From an uncultured Rhodanobacter sp. (GTDB lineage Bacteria; Pseudomonadota; Gammaproteobacteria; Xanthomonadales; Rhodanobacteraceae), in the NCBI GenBank assembly GCA_903827735.1, contig CAIKJM010000022.1:1-7248 (forward strand): DNA of 7,248 nucleotides, given 5' to 3'. The notes below the pieces were generated by a model. The model was not told the origin of the DNA. It did not search any database and saw only the letters and a program-made list of their open reading frames with translations. The position numbers and the translations under genes were made by a program. Position 1 is the stretch's first letter. Every line of letters begins with the position of its first letter. Shown in pieces: positions 6,819 through 7,248 of the stretch.

Positions 6819-6840
6819 CAGCCGTTGCACGGAACGGCTG
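6819..6840 (-). promoter_or_regulatory. Leader hairpin next to the colR ribosome site
   Basis: In the minus-strand transcript, CAGCCGTT (6840-6833) pairs with AACGGCTG (6826-6819) over 8 bp with a 6-nt loop. The 3' side of the stem ends 3 nt before the AGGAG ribosome site at 6815-6811. It would lie at or near the 5' end of the mRNA if the promoter described next is used, and could protect the message or tune translation. Confidence 0.55.
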
Positions 6841-6844
6841 AGGC

Positions 6845-6882
6845 TGCAAGCTTAACAAGCTTGCATGAGGGAATCTCGTCAA
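6845..6882 (-). promoter_or_regulatory. Candidate colR promoter with overlapping palindromic operator
   Basis: TTGACG (minus strand, 6882-6877) matches the -35 consensus at five of six positions. The -10 region 17-19 bp downstream (CTTGTT 6859-6854 or TGTTAA 6857-6852) is weak. That same weak -10 is covered by a perfect inverted repeat, TGCAAGCTT (6845-6853) and AAGCTTGCA (6857-6865), 9-bp arms around AAC. A palindrome on the -10 of a weak promoter is a common layout for repressor binding. The colR promoter must lie in 6805-6917 because a terminator closes the region just upstream. Confidence 0.45.
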
Positions 6883-6917
6883 TTGCAGCACCAAACTGAA
6901 CGCCACGCCGCGCGGGC

Positions 6918-6963
6918 AAGAAAAAGGCCCAGATGCGCGACTTACCGTCGCTTCACCTGGGCC
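6918..6963 (-). terminator. Intrinsic terminator upstream of colR, no gene seen feeding it
   Basis: On the minus strand a 10-bp outer stem (6963-6954 with 6935-6926, one G-U pair) and a 5-bp inner stem (6951-6947 with 6941-6937) close a 5-nt loop and run straight into TTTTT (6925-6921). The wobble pair forms only in the minus-strand RNA and there is no T tract on the plus side, so direction is clear. It ends a transcript coming from the right, and none of the recognised genes makes that transcript. Confidence 0.88.
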
Positions 6964-7096
6964 CAAACTACCGCCCCGATACCGTCATCAGTTGGCATAT
7001 TGCTCGAGAAGCGGGCAGGCCGAGCCGATCAACAGTAGAGTGTTTATAGATGGTCGGGAGTTAGGGAGGGGTTAACTGAAAGTTTTAGCCCTCACC

Positions 7097-7119
7097 GCTC
7101 GGGATAACGCTCCCCGAGC
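7097..7119. repeat. Inverted repeat with GCTCGGG arms
   Basis: GCTCGGG (7097-7103) and CCCGAGC (7113-7119) are perfect 7-bp arms around a 9-nt centre. No T tract follows on either strand, so it is not an intrinsic terminator. It could be an RNA hairpin or an operator. Confidence 0.6.
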
Positions 7120-7130
7120 CTCATCCTTAG

Positions 7131-7164
7131 TTTTCACTAGGGTTTTTACTAGACGACACGTCGT
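7131..7164. repeat. Direct repeats TTTTYACTAG followed by an inverted repeat
   Basis: TTTTCACTAG (7131-7140) and TTTTTACTAG (7143-7152) differ by one base and start 12 bp apart. A partial third copy, CTTAG (7126-7130), sits one helical turn to the left, so TAG recurs at 7128, 7138 and 7150. Immediately after comes an inverted repeat, ACGAC (7153-7157) and GTCGT (7160-7164). Such spacing suggests tandem binding sites for a regulator on one face of DNA; which one cannot be told from the sequence. Confidence 0.65.
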
Positions 7165-7248
7165 TTTCTTTGACGCTATTTGGCCGAGATTGCTTTCAGG
7201 CCAACGGCAAGCATTCGAACCAGTGGTGATTTGGCTTCTCAACAATGC

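Larger units (their letters stand above)
6964..7248. other. Intergenic stretch without a recognised gene
   Basis: No coding region is convincing on either strand here. The minus strand stays open from the window edge to TAA at 7074-7072 (58 codons), rich in Lys, Arg and Thr, matching nothing I recognise, with no start in the window. The stretch holds a C-rich minus-strand run (7071-7056, CCCC-CCC-CCC with short spacers), a TATAAA-like box at about 7048-7043, and the repeats listed separately at 7097-7164. Together with the minus-strand terminator that follows, it may be the 3' region of a gene beyond the edge or a small RNA gene. Confidence 0.5.

Noticed and set aside
6220..6855. 211-codon plus-strand frame opposite the response regulator
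   Set aside because: Antisense shadow of a full-length regulator with all conserved residues.
6918..6963. Two-way terminator serving plus-strand transcription
   Set aside because: On the plus strand the stem has an A-C mismatch instead of a wobble and no T tract follows.
7200..7230. Possible tRNA T-arm (GGTTCGAAT on the minus strand)
   Set aside because: The bases after the loop do not pair with those before it, and no acceptor, D or anticodon arm can be built around it.

Overview
This 7.2 kb window is GC-rich gammaproteobacterial chromosome. Protein sequences and gene choice (bacterial-type AhcY, a MetF with a short N-terminus, a DUF4124 protein, an IlvE-type transaminase and a ColR/ColS-like pair) point to the Xanthomonadales, most likely a Rhodanobacteraceae relative (Dyella/Rhodanobacter/Frateuria type). 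The family placement is inference from recalled sequence likeness, not from a search.

Plus strand, 1-4774. The window opens at the start codon of ahcY (S-adenosylhomocysteine hydrolase), closed by a strong intrinsic terminator at 1471-1498. A 175-nt spacer leads to a secreted DUF4142 protein (1674-2201). Its 3' side holds a perfect 10-bp stem with a crossing 7-bp pairing, just upstream of metF (5,10-methylenetetrahydrofolate reductase, 2329-3153). After 22 nt comes a 198-residue secreted DUF4124-type protein, then ilvE (branched-chain aminotransferase, 3857-4774). AhcY and MetF belong to one cycle: AhcY removes SAH and releases homocysteine, and MetF makes the methyl-folate that remethylates it. 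IlvE connects to amino-acid metabolism more generally.

Minus strand, 6804-4848. A two-component operon converges on ilvE: an OmpR/PhoB-family response regulator (ColR-like) followed, with a 17-nt overlap, by its membrane histidine kinase (ColS-like). The 5' leader of the regulator gene carries a hairpin next to the ribosome binding site and a 21-bp palindrome over the likely promoter.

Right end, 6805-7248. This is 444 bases with no convincing gene. It contains a well-formed intrinsic terminator reading on the minus strand (6963-6918) with no recognisable gene feeding it, and a cluster of direct and inverted repeats at 7097-7164. The terminator is the end of either an unannotated small RNA or a gene lying outside the window.

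Most of the window is ordinary housekeeping and regulatory DNA. No defence system, mobile element, CRISPR array or rRNA/tRNA gene was seen. The points most worth following are the pseudoknot-capable element before metF, the orphan terminator and repeat cluster at the right end, the palindromic colR leader, and the divergent sensor domain of the kinase.
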